DNA of 52,962 nucleotides from Clostridia bacterium (GTDB lineage: Bacteria; Bacillota; Clostridia; Oscillospirales; Acutalibacteraceae), in assembly GCA_017443805.1 (NCBI GenBank), contig JAFSXY010000009.1:1-52962 (forward strand), in the 5' to 3' direction. Below, one piece after another: positions 34,426 to 42,113 of this stretch (position 1 is the first letter of the stretch; each line of letters starts with the position of its first letter). The notes beneath the pieces were generated by a model that was not told where the DNA came from, made no database searches, and saw only the letters and a program-made list of their open reading frames with translations. A program made the translations under genes and the position numbers.

Positions 34426-34452
34426 AAAAGCCGGTCCGGCCGGTCGGCTTTT
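34426..34452 (+). terminator. Possible attenuating hairpin between protease and scaffold genes
   Basis: AAAAGCCG (34426-34433) pairs with CGGCTTTT (34445-34452), with only four Ts. Two further small hairpins precede it, including AAAACGC/GCGTTTT (34394-34410) as in the hairpin arrays. It may reduce early gene transcription relative to nothing downstream, or be a neutral relic. Confidence 0.4.
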
Positions 34453-34593
34453 GTAAATAGATCCGGAGCGGAACGCAAAGCGGAGGATGCATACCCGCAA
34501 AAAACGTTCGGCTCTGCAAAGACACTTCGGAAAGACGATGCATACCGGCGCGGCTTAAAAACCGCCGCCGAAAAAAAGAAAGGAGCGCAATTC

Positions 34594-35466
34594 ATGCGCG
34601 AAACACTGCATTTGCAATTTTTTGCGGAGGAGCCGCCCTCGGCGCAGACAGACGCGTCGGCCGGCGCAGCCGCAGAGGAGGACGCCTCAAAAACGGAAAC
34701 GTCCGCCGAAAAATCGGACGCGGACGCCCGCTTTGAAGCGTTGATTAAGGGCGAATTTGCCGACGCGTTTCAGAAACGGACGCAGAAGATCATCAACGCG
34801 CGCTTTAAGAAAACAAAGGCGCTGGAAACAGCGGAAAAGGAGCTTTCGGCGCTGCGGCAGACGCTGGACGAAGTACTGCCCGACGCGGCGGGAAAAACCG
34901 CCGCCGACGTCGGCGTGCTTTTACGGCAGACGCTGAGCGCACAGCGGCCCGGGAAAGAAGCGGCGCCGTCGCAGGAAGCCCCTTCCGAACCGCCCGCTTT
35001 ACAGTCGCAGCCGGAAAACGCCGCCGCGCAGGAGAAAAAACTGCTCGCTTCTTTAAAGGATACGCTGCTTGTCCGGCAGAAAAAAGCCCGGGCGGGACGG
35101 ATCTTGGAAGACTGGACGCGGCAGGAAACGGCGCTGAAAGCGCTGTATCCCGATTTTGACCTGCAGGCGTCTTTGACGCAGAACGCGGATTTTATCTCTC
35201 TGGTCAAAGCGGGGCTCCCGCTGCGAAAAGCCTACGAGGCGGCAAACCTGGAACAGATCCTGGGTTCCGCCATGCGCTACGCCGCGCTGCGGGGCGGGCA
35301 GAAGACCGCCGATTTTATGCGGGAAAGCGGCGCGCGCGTGCAGGAAAATTCCGTTTTGGACCGCGCGTCCTCCTTAAAGACCACCGACGTCAACAGCCTC
35401 ACGCAGAAGGATATTCTGCGCATCATCGGTGAGGTAAACAGAGGCGCAAAAATCACATTCAAATAA
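34594..35466 (+). CDS. Phage scaffold protein with N-terminal Prp cleavage motif
   Basis: 290 residues, acidic, Ala/Glu-rich and largely helical, in the scaffold position just before the capsid gene. N-terminus MRETLHLQFFAEEPP matches the L27-type LxLQFFA motif, so cleavage after Ala11 is expected. A Gln/Glu/Ala-rich low-complexity stretch occupies about 10-50 and 130-160, and coiled coil about 50-110. It would assemble the procapsid with the major capsid protein. GAAAGGAGCG precedes the ATG. Confidence 0.82.
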   Translation: MRETLHLQFFAEEPPSAQTDASAGAAAEEDASKTETSAEKSDADARFEALIKGEFADAFQKRTQKIINARFKKTKALETAEKELSALRQTLDEVLPDAAGKTAADVGVLLRQTLSAQRPGKEAAPSQEAPSEPPALQSQPENAAAQEKKLLASLKDTLLVRQKKARAGRILEDWTRQETALKALYPDFDLQASLTQNADFISLVKAGLPLRKAYEAANLEQILGSAMRYAALRGGQKTADFMRESGARVQENSVLDRASSLKTTDVNSLTQKDILRIIGEVNRGAKITFK

Positions 35467-35483
35467 AGAAAGGATCTCATTTT

Positions 35484-36761
35484 ATGAAAGAATTCATTCT
35501 GACTTTAACGCACTTTTCCGCCGGAGACGTCGTCAACACCACCGGCGGCACCATGACGCAGGGCAGCATCACGGATTCTACCGCACTGACGCCCGAAATG
35601 AAAACGTTTTACGATAAAACGCTGATCACCCTTGCCGGCGCAAACCTTGTGCACGAGCAGTTCGGCCAAAAGCGGCCCATTCCGAAAAACGGCGGAAAAA
35701 CCGTTGAATTCCGCAAGTTTTCTAAATTGCCCAAGGCGCTGACCGCCATCACCGAGGGCGTGACGCCCGCCGGCAACAAGCTGAGCGTTTCGTCCGTTTC
35801 CTGCACGGTCGACCAGTACGGCGACTATGTGGAGCAGACCGACATGCTGGAGCTCACCGCGGTGGATAATACCATCGTGGAAGCCACTAAAGAGCTTGCT
35901 TCGCAGGCCGGGCTTACGCTCGATACCGTTGTGCGCAACGAGCTTGTGGGCGGTACGAACGTGATGTACGCGCCAAGCGTATCCGGCGGCTCCGAAACGG
36001 CCGTTTCCTCCCGTGCGGATATCACCGCCGCCTGTAAGCTGCGCGTAAAGGACGTTTTCCGCGCCGCGGCGGAATTAAAAGCCGTCAATGCGCCGAAGAT
36101 CGACGGCAGCTACGTGGCCATTGTCCATCCGTACGTTGCATACGATCTGATGCAGGAGGCGGGCGACCAGTGGATCGGCATCCAGAAGTACGCCAACCCC
36201 GAAAATATCCTTAAGGGCGAGCTCGGCACGCTCGGCGGCGTTCGCTTTGTAGAGAGCACCGAGGCCAAAATTTTTGCGCCCGGGAAGATCTCCGGTGATT
36301 TTAACCGCGTGACCGTGAAGACCAACGCTTCCTCCAGCACCTCCGTGACCGTAAAGGAAGCGCTGCCCTCGGCCACCTTCTCCACCGCGCTGCCCGTATA
36401 CGTCAACGGCGTTGCCAACACCGTTACGGCAGTGTCCTACAACGCCTCCGGTTCTACGCTGACGCTGGGGAGCGCCGTGACGGTGACTGCCGGCGACATG
36501 ATCTGCGGCCAGGGCGCAGGCAAGGACGGTTCCGCCGTGTTCTGCACGCTCTTCCTGGGTGAGAACGCCTACGGCGTGACCGATATCGAGGGCGGCGGCC
36601 TGGAGCATATCGTCAAGCAGCGCGGCTACGGGAACGATCCCTTAAACCAGCGCAGCTCCGTCGGCTGGAAGGCGACAAAGGTCGCAAAGCGTCTGCTCGA
36701 GGAGTATATGATCCGCTTTGAGTCCGGCTCCGCCTTCTCTTCGACCGCGGAAGAAAACTGA
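35484..36761 (+). CDS. Major capsid protein, N4-gp56-like (HK97 fold)
   Basis: 425 residues. The stretches TDSTALTPEMKTFYDKTLI, QKRPIPKNGGKTVEFRKFSK, DQYGDYVEQTDMLELT and the VAIVHPYVAYDL region match the N4-gp56 family of major capsid proteins. An inserted beta domain (about residues 270-345, Ser/Thr/Val-rich) may be a surface decoration. The N-terminus MKEFILTLTHFSAGDVV partly resembles a Prp site. A 17-nt gap from the scaffold gene with AAAGGATC. Confidence 0.87.
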   Translation: MKEFILTLTHFSAGDVVNTTGGTMTQGSITDSTALTPEMKTFYDKTLITLAGANLVHEQFGQKRPIPKNGGKTVEFRKFSKLPKALTAITEGVTPAGNKLSVSSVSCTVDQYGDYVEQTDMLELTAVDNTIVEATKELASQAGLTLDTVVRNELVGGTNVMYAPSVSGGSETAVSSRADITAACKLRVKDVFRAAAELKAVNAPKIDGSYVAIVHPYVAYDLMQEAGDQWIGIQKYANPENILKGELGTLGGVRFVESTEAKIFAPGKISGDFNRVTVKTNASSSTSVTVKEALPSATFSTALPVYVNGVANTVTAVSYNASGSTLTLGSAVTVTAGDMICGQGAGKDGSAVFCTLFLGENAYGVTDIEGGGLEHIVKQRGYGNDPLNQRSSVGWKATKVAKRLLEEYMIRFESGSAFSSTAEEN

Positions 36762-36767
36762 CGCCCG

Positions 36768-36842
36768 TAATTCAGGGATCAGAGAATAGGGAACAGGGGA
36801 CAGGGGATAGGGGACAGGGCATGGAAATCAGGGGACAGGGGC
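36768..36842. repeat. G-rich tandem repeat between capsid and connector genes
   Basis: Five or more imperfect repeats of GGGGACAGGGG/GGGGATAGGGG on the plus strand. Runs of four Gs with short spacers could form a G-quadruplex. The only long non-coding gap inside the virion gene block lies here (36762-36900). Confidence 0.7.
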
Positions 36843-36900
36843 GGGTTTTTCGACTGACGGTTTTTTGTCGGCAGATAAAATTTATTAACAGGAGGTTCTT

Positions 36901-37119
36901 ATGAAAAAGGAAGAAATCATACAGACGGAGACGGTGTTTATTCCGAAAACGTCAAAAAACGACGACGCGCTTTTCGTCGCCGTAAACGGCAGACGTCTGC
37001 TGGTCAAAAAAGGGGAGGCCGTACAGCTGCCGGCGCCCTTTGCAGAGGTCATCCGCCATTCCTTTGACGCCGAGAAGCAGGCGCAGGCTTATATCGACGC
37101 CGTCGGCGGGAAAGAGTAA
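36901..37119 (+). CDS. Small phage head protein
   Basis: 72 residues, ACAGGAGG just upstream. Contains FVAVNGRRLLVKKGEAVQLPAPFAEVI, a pattern I have seen in small phage proteins following capsid genes, and an acidic C-terminus. Possibly a head decoration or connector accessory protein; the role is positional inference. Confidence 0.65.
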   Translation: MKKEEIIQTETVFIPKTSKNDDALFVAVNGRRLLVKKGEAVQLPAPFAEVIRHSFDAEKQAQAYIDAVGGKE

Positions 37120-37130
37120 GGTGACGGCGC

Positions 37131-37511
37131 ATGAAACTCAACGAGGCGATCAAGCGGTTTGACCTGCTTTATCCCAACGCCATGGAGCTGCCGGAGAAAA
37201 TAGCGCTTGTCTCACGGCTGGAGGGCAGGATCAACGGGGAGGTGCTCTCTCTGTACGGACTGGCTGACGATACGTTCACAGGGTATTCCGCGGAGGATTA
37301 CCCGACCACACAGCTCAAAGCGCCTTTTCCCTTTGACGATCTGTACGTTAAATTTCTCTGCGCCGAAAACGACCTTGTCTGCGGTGACAGCGTCCGTTAC
37401 GCCAATTCCGCAAGAGTGTTCAACGATTCGTATGCGGATTTTGCGGCCTATATGAACCGCACGTACAGGGTCGTTTGCGGCGCGCGGGCGACAACGGAGG
37501 ATCTCGGATGA
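37131..37511 (+). CDS. Phage head-tail connector (adaptor-like) protein
   Basis: 126 residues, mostly helical, in the position and size range of the adaptor that binds under the portal (gp6/gp15-like). The stop overlaps the next start as ATGA. No diagnostic motif, so the call rests on size and position. Confidence 0.55.
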   Translation: MKLNEAIKRFDLLYPNAMELPEKIALVSRLEGRINGEVLSLYGLADDTFTGYSAEDYPTTQLKAPFPFDDLYVKFLCAENDLVCGDSVRYANSARVFNDSYADFAAYMNRTYRVVCGARATTEDLG

Positions 37512-39355
37512 AATTTCCCGTATTGAACGCCGTAAGAAGAGAACGGCAGGATACGACGCGGTTTTACGGACTGGAACATACGGATGATGTCCGCCGCGGT
37601 GCGTTTTACGATATGTGCAATCTCTCTGCGGACGGCTATCCGCTGTTAAAAACGCGTCCTGCCCGCAAACGCTGGGTGCGGTCGGTCGCGGGAACGGAAC
37701 AGACTTTTTCCATGGCATCCCCCGTGACCGCCGCCGCCAATATCAACGGCAGCTTATGCTGGTGCACCGATACGCAGCTTTATCTGGGCGGCGCGCCCGT
37801 CGAAGGGCTCACGCTTTCATCCGGGGCCTTTAACCGGCGTATCCTGCATTTCGGCAGAAATCTGTTTATTGTGCCGGACGGCAAGTATATCGAAACGGAT
37901 ACCGGCGGCGTCCCCGCCGTGATCCACGCCGCTTTTTCCGTCGTCGGCAATCTGTCCGTCCACTATGAGCACGCGCCGGAGATCGAAACGCAGGTCGCGT
38001 TCGATACGGCGTCGGATACGCAGCCCGACAACGTGTTCTCCGGTTTGCGGTGGCTGGATACCTCCGGAGACGGACTCATACTGCGCGTCTACGACGAAGC
38101 GCTCGCGCAGACGGAAATTCCCGTGTATCTGACCGTCGCCGGGGAAAACGTCGGCGGCGAGGCGGCCGTCGGGGATACGGTTTTCCTTGCGGGGCTTGGC
38201 AGTGAAACGCGCCGCTATACCGTTTCCTATGTACAGAACGATAAGCTCTGGCTGAAGGGCGGGTATACGGCGCTGACAAAGGAAACATATGCGCTTACGC
38301 TTGAAAAGCGCATGCCGGTCCTCGACTACGCCGTGGAACACAACAACCGGATCTGGGGTTGCCGCTACGGCCAAAACGCACAGGGCGTGTTTGTAAACGA
38401 GATCTATGCATGCAGTCTGGGCGATCCCACGTCCTGGGAAAAATTTGACGGCCTCTCCACCGACAGCTTTGTGTCGAGCCTCGGCTGTGCCGGCGCGTTT
38501 ACGGGTGCAGCCGTGTTGGGCGACGACGTGCTGTTCTTTAAGGAGAACGATATTATCCGCGTTTCCGGCTCTGTCCCGGCGGATTTTACGGTGCAGGTCA
38601 TTCCCGCGCGGGGACTGGAAAAAAACGCCGCAGCAAGCTGCGTCAACCTGAACGAAAAAATTTTTTACAAAAGCGCCTCCGGCATTACGGTTTACGACGG
38701 CAGCCTGCCGGTCACCGTTTCCCGGGAGCTGGGCGCCCGCCGCTTTACGGATATGACCGCCGCAGCCTTCAACGGCAAATATTATCTTGCGGCAGGCGTT
38801 GCGGGACAGGGACGCAGCCTTTACGTTTACGATACCGCCTCCGGTCTGTGGCATAAGGAGGACGACAACCTGAACGTCCGCTTTTTTGTGACGCTCAAGC
38901 AAAATCTGTTTATGCTCTGCAAGCCGGACGCTTCCGCCAACGTGTATCAGCTTGTAAGCGTGGACGGGACCTTTGCGGACGAAGCCGAGAATCTGTACGG
39001 CGGCAGCACCGCGGGCGAAACGTACGGCTTTGAGGACGAGGCGCCGCAGGCGTGGTTTGCCCTAACCGGTACGCTCGGCACGGGCGGCGGCACACGGATC
39101 CTGCGCAGGCTGGTATTCCGTTTGGAGCTGGCGGAAAACGCGTCCTTTACGGCGGAGCTTTTCTGCAACGGCAGCGATAAGCCGGTACGTCTGTGCAGGC
39201 TTTCCCACAGCCGCATCGGCGCGTTCAGCGTGCCGGTCAACACGCCGCGCTGCCATACCTACCGGCTGCGGCTCTCCGGCACGGGCGCGTGCACCCTGTA
39301 CTCCGTTTCGGAGATCACGGAGCCCTTAAGCGAGGTGAACGGCTTTGGAAAATAA
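37508..39355 (+). CDS. Phage tail hub protein, beta-propeller-like
   Basis: 615 residues from the ATG overlapping the previous stop. Repeated beta-rich blades: NINGSLCWCTDTQLYLGG, HNNRIWGCRYG, DDVLFFKENDIIRVSG, NEKIFYKSASGITVYDG, FNGKYYLAAG, KQNLFMLC. This resembles the P22 gp10-type beta-propeller that plugs a short tail; a C-terminal beta-sandwich (about 520-615) follows. It implies a podovirus-like particle. The blades are read by eye, so the fold call is moderate. Confidence 0.65.
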   Translation: MKFPVLNAVRRERQDTTRFYGLEHTDDVRRGAFYDMCNLSADGYPLLKTRPARKRWVRSVAGTEQTFSMASPVTAAANINGSLCWCTDTQLYLGGAPVEGLTLSSGAFNRRILHFGRNLFIVPDGKYIETDTGGVPAVIHAAFSVVGNLSVHYEHAPEIETQVAFDTASDTQPDNVFSGLRWLDTSGDGLILRVYDEALAQTEIPVYLTVAGENVGGEAAVGDTVFLAGLGSETRRYTVSYVQNDKLWLKGGYTALTKETYALTLEKRMPVLDYAVEHNNRIWGCRYGQNAQGVFVNEIYACSLGDPTSWEKFDGLSTDSFVSSLGCAGAFTGAAVLGDDVLFFKENDIIRVSGSVPADFTVQVIPARGLEKNAAASCVNLNEKIFYKSASGITVYDGSLPVTVSRELGARRFTDMTAAAFNGKYYLAAGVAGQGRSLYVYDTASGLWHKEDDNLNVRFFVTLKQNLFMLCKPDASANVYQLVSVDGTFADEAENLYGGSTAGETYGFEDEAPQAWFALTGTLGTGGGTRILRRLVFRLELAENASFTAELFCNGSDKPVRLCRLSHSRIGAFSVPVNTPRCHTYRLRLSGTGACTLYSVSEITEPLSEVNGFGK

Positions 39356-39515
39356 CAGAATAAACGGCACGTCCGGCGGTTCGGAGCGCATTTCCGGCGA
39401 ACGGGTATACGCGCTGCTGAAAAAGCTCTCTGACGACGTCCGCCAAGTAGATCTGCAGGTGCGCGCGCTCAACAGAAGGCTGGACGCGCTGCAGAAGGAA
39501 ACAAAGGGAGGATAA
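39345..39515 (+). CDS. Small coiled-coil phage protein (short gene)
   Basis: 56 residues from a TTG start that overlaps the end of the hub gene; GAGGTG (39332-39337) lies 7 nt upstream. The sequence ends VDLQVRALNRRLDALQKETKGG, a likely coiled coil. The next gene begins 3 nt after its stop, and the ribosome binding site of that gene (GGGAGG) is inside it. Probably a small structural or chaperone protein of the tail; function unknown. Confidence 0.65.
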   Translation: MENNRINGTSGGSERISGERVYALLKKLSDDVRQVDLQVRALNRRLDALQKETKGG

Positions 39516-39518
39516 CTG

Positions 39519-41120
39519 ATGAAAAAAAAAGAAACGTCCGTTTTGCAGCAGACGCAGACGTACGAGCCGGACAAAAGCTATACCGTTTTGTCAAAAGAGC
39601 TGCTTGACGATCTTGTCAGTCGTGCGGACAACGGTTTTCAGGTGGACGCCGCGGCGCTGTACGATACGTATAAGGACAGCTTTTCGGAAAACGCCGCCCG
39701 TGCTGCGGAAAACGTCTACGGGCTTGCCGCCCGCCACACGGGCGGCTACGGCAATTCCTACGGCGCTGCCGCAGCCACTGCGGCGTACAATGACTATATG
39801 CGCGGTCTGGACGACGCCGTCGCCGACGCCGAAACAAGGGCGTACCGGCGGCAGGCAGACGAAAACAGCAATCTGTATTCGCTTTTGAATGCGGTCAACG
39901 GTCTGGAGGACCGGGATTACAGCCGGTACCGGGATACGGTATCGGATAACCGGCAGGCGCTTTCCGACGCCTACCGCGCCGCGGAGATCGGCGATTACGC
40001 GCCGCTGCAGGCGCTTGGCGTGGACACGCTTGCGCTGCAAAAACGGGATCAGCTGAAAGAGGCGCAGGCGCTCGCTTCATACGGCGATTATTCCGCTTTG
40101 GATGCACTTGGCGCGGACACGACCAAATTACGTTTTTCGGAACAGCTTGCCAACGCCAAGGCCGCCGCGGAATACGGCGACTACTCCTGGCTTGCTTCTC
40201 TCGGTGTGGATACCGATTCGCTGGAGGACGCCGAAGCGCTTGACCGCGCGGTCAGACTGGCGCAGTACGGCGATTACAGCGCTCTTGAGCGGCTCGGCGC
40301 GGATACGGATGCGCAAAAACGGCTTGACGCGCTGTCCCTTGCCGAAAGATCCGCTGCTTACGGCGATTACAGCGGCTTGAACGCACTGGGCGTGGATACG
40401 TCCGCGCGGCAGTACGACGACGCGTTGCAGCGGGCGCTCTCCGCCGCAGCATACGGTGATTACAGCGGCTTGAAGAATTTGGGCCTTGACACGTCCAAAG
40501 CAGAAAAAAAGGATGCGCTGGAGAATGCGGTCACGGCCGCAAAATACGGCGATTACAGCGGTTTGAAGGCGCTGGGACTGGATACGTCAAAGCTCGAAGA
40601 CGACGACGCGCTCCAAAAAGCGGTCACGGCCGCAAAATACGGCGATTACGGCGCGTTGGAGGCCCTTGGCGTGGATACGACCGTCAGCCGGACGAACGAT
40701 TTGATGGAGATCGCGCTGAAAATGGCTTCACAGGGCGATTATTCCGGCTTGGAGTCTTTAGGGGTGGATACGCGGACCGCGCAGGCGAAGGAGCTGCTCG
40801 CCATTGCGGCGGATATCGCAGCCTACGGCGATTATTCCGCTCTGGAGGCGCTGGGTGTGGACGTGTCCGCCATGCGGGAGGAACAGGCGTTGGATAAGGC
40901 GCTTGCCCTTGCGAAATACGGAGATTATTCTCTGTTGGAAAAATATTCCTCCAATGCAAAAAATATCAAAGAAAAGGTGCAGGTGTATATTCAGAAAGGC
41001 GCTGAGGAGGCCTATGCCTACGGCGGCTACTATGCGCTGCGCCGCTATTTGGACAGGCAGGTAAGCTACGGGCAGATCACCGAAAAAACGAAGAACCAGA
41101 TCATCTCTGCGTTGGTGTAA
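39519..41120 (+). CDS. Phage protein with eleven 31-residue GDY repeats
   Basis: 533 residues. After an N-terminal region with GYGNSYGAAAATAAYND and SRYRDTVSDN, eleven repeats of the form YGDYSxLxxLGxDT start at Gly158 and recur exactly 310 residues later at Gly468, giving a 31-residue period. The repeats are helical, likely a solenoid or long helical rod. A C-terminal domain (about 475-533) contains YAYGGYYALRRYLDRQVSYG. The position after the hub suits an internal/ejection or tail-needle protein. I recognise related repeats in Firmicutes prophages but no assigned function. Confidence 0.7.
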   Translation: MKKKETSVLQQTQTYEPDKSYTVLSKELLDDLVSRADNGFQVDAAALYDTYKDSFSENAARAAENVYGLAARHTGGYGNSYGAAAATAAYNDYMRGLDDAVADAETRAYRRQADENSNLYSLLNAVNGLEDRDYSRYRDTVSDNRQALSDAYRAAEIGDYAPLQALGVDTLALQKRDQLKEAQALASYGDYSALDALGADTTKLRFSEQLANAKAAAEYGDYSWLASLGVDTDSLEDAEALDRAVRLAQYGDYSALERLGADTDAQKRLDALSLAERSAAYGDYSGLNALGVDTSARQYDDALQRALSAAAYGDYSGLKNLGLDTSKAEKKDALENAVTAAKYGDYSGLKALGLDTSKLEDDDALQKAVTAAKYGDYGALEALGVDTTVSRTNDLMEIALKMASQGDYSGLESLGVDTRTAQAKELLAIAADIAAYGDYSALEALGVDVSAMREEQALDKALALAKYGDYSLLEKYSSNAKNIKEKVQVYIQKGAEEAYAYGGYYALRRYLDRQVSYGQITEKTKNQIISALV

Positions 41121-41135
41121 AGGAGGAAAAAGCGA

Positions 41136-42110
41136 ATGGAACTGAAATTGCAGGGCGAGCACATTTACGCGGGGGAGCATCTCAACCGGACTCTGCATAT
41201 TACGGTGGAAAATGCGTACGCCGACAAAACGGTCAAGCTTGCGTTCGTTACGCCCGCCGGGAAGCTCTGCTGCAGCGAGGCGCTCACGCTTTCAAACGGC
41301 GAGGCGGATTACCTGCTGCCCTTTGCGCTTCTGGACGCAAAGGGGACGCTGCAGGTACAGATCCATGTGACGGACGCCGGCGTTCTCTGCGCCAAAAGCC
41401 GCGTCTGGTTTTTGGAGGTGGAGCGCAGCGTAGACGGCGGCGACGCCTTTGACGGCGACAGGCTTTTGTCTCTGGCAGATCTTGTTGACAGCTATAGCGA
41501 TTTAAAAACCCGGCTGGATCAGCTGCATCTCAGCGCAGTCGCAAGCAGCGGTGCGTACGCCGATCTGACCGGCAGGCCGGATCTGTCCGTCTACGCCCGG
41601 TCCTCGGAAGTGGCTGCGGATATCGTGAATGCAAAACAGAACGTCAACGACCGTTTTATCATAACCGCGCAGTATAATTTTACGACCGGTGTGATCGGCA
41701 GCTTTGACGTTCCGCCGGAAAACTGGAATCTGAACAACAAAAAGGCGCTGGTGCTGCGTCTGACGGACGGTACGCGCACCTTTGACCTGACGGGAGAAGC
41801 AAAAACCAACTTTTTTGTGGAGCGCCGGCTCCTGACCGGCGTGATCCCCATGAAGACCGTGCTGGGTCAACGGCATATCATCCCCGATGCGTCCGTGCAG
41901 CCGTTTGCGTTTGCCGTCTGTGTGCTGGGGTTCGACGATTCCGAACCGACCGGCGGCGATTATGCCTACCTCGGGCGGCGCAGCGACGGCATTTGGGTCT
42001 GGATCGGCAAAGTCTGCCTCTGCGCGCAGGGCGTGCTGTCGGACGATACAACCGGCGACCAATACCGTCTGGGCGTGGACGGCGGGCTGCTGTATATAGA
42101 GGAGGTTTAA
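41136..42110 (+). CDS. Phage baseplate/fibre protein, BppU-like N-terminus
   Basis: 324 residues. The N-terminal 100 residues form a beta-sandwich (LHITVENAYADKTVKLAFVTPAG ... VWFLEVE) like phage BppU or fibre attachment domains; SSGAYADLTGRPDLSVYA near 140 is a common fibre trimerisation motif; the C-terminal half is a beta-rich, probably receptor-facing domain. AAAGGAGG precedes the ATG. Assigned from domain look and order. Confidence 0.6.
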   Translation: MELKLQGEHIYAGEHLNRTLHITVENAYADKTVKLAFVTPAGKLCCSEALTLSNGEADYLLPFALLDAKGTLQVQIHVTDAGVLCAKSRVWFLEVERSVDGGDAFDGDRLLSLADLVDSYSDLKTRLDQLHLSAVASSGAYADLTGRPDLSVYARSSEVAADIVNAKQNVNDRFIITAQYNFTTGVIGSFDVPPENWNLNNKKALVLRLTDGTRTFDLTGEAKTNFFVERRLLTGVIPMKTVLGQRHIIPDASVQPFAFAVCVLGFDDSEPTGGDYAYLGRRSDGIWVWIGKVCLCAQGVLSDDTTGDQYRLGVDGGLLYIEEV

Positions 42111-42113
42111 GAT

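Noticed and set aside
32469..34595. Long open frame of 708 codons on the minus strand
   Set aside because: Antisense to portal and protease genes with no ribosome binding site and no recognisable motif.
39519..41120. DNA tandem repeat or recombination hotspot in the GDY gene
   Set aside because: The units differ at the DNA level while the protein period is constant, so the repeat is coding and not a recent tandem expansion.
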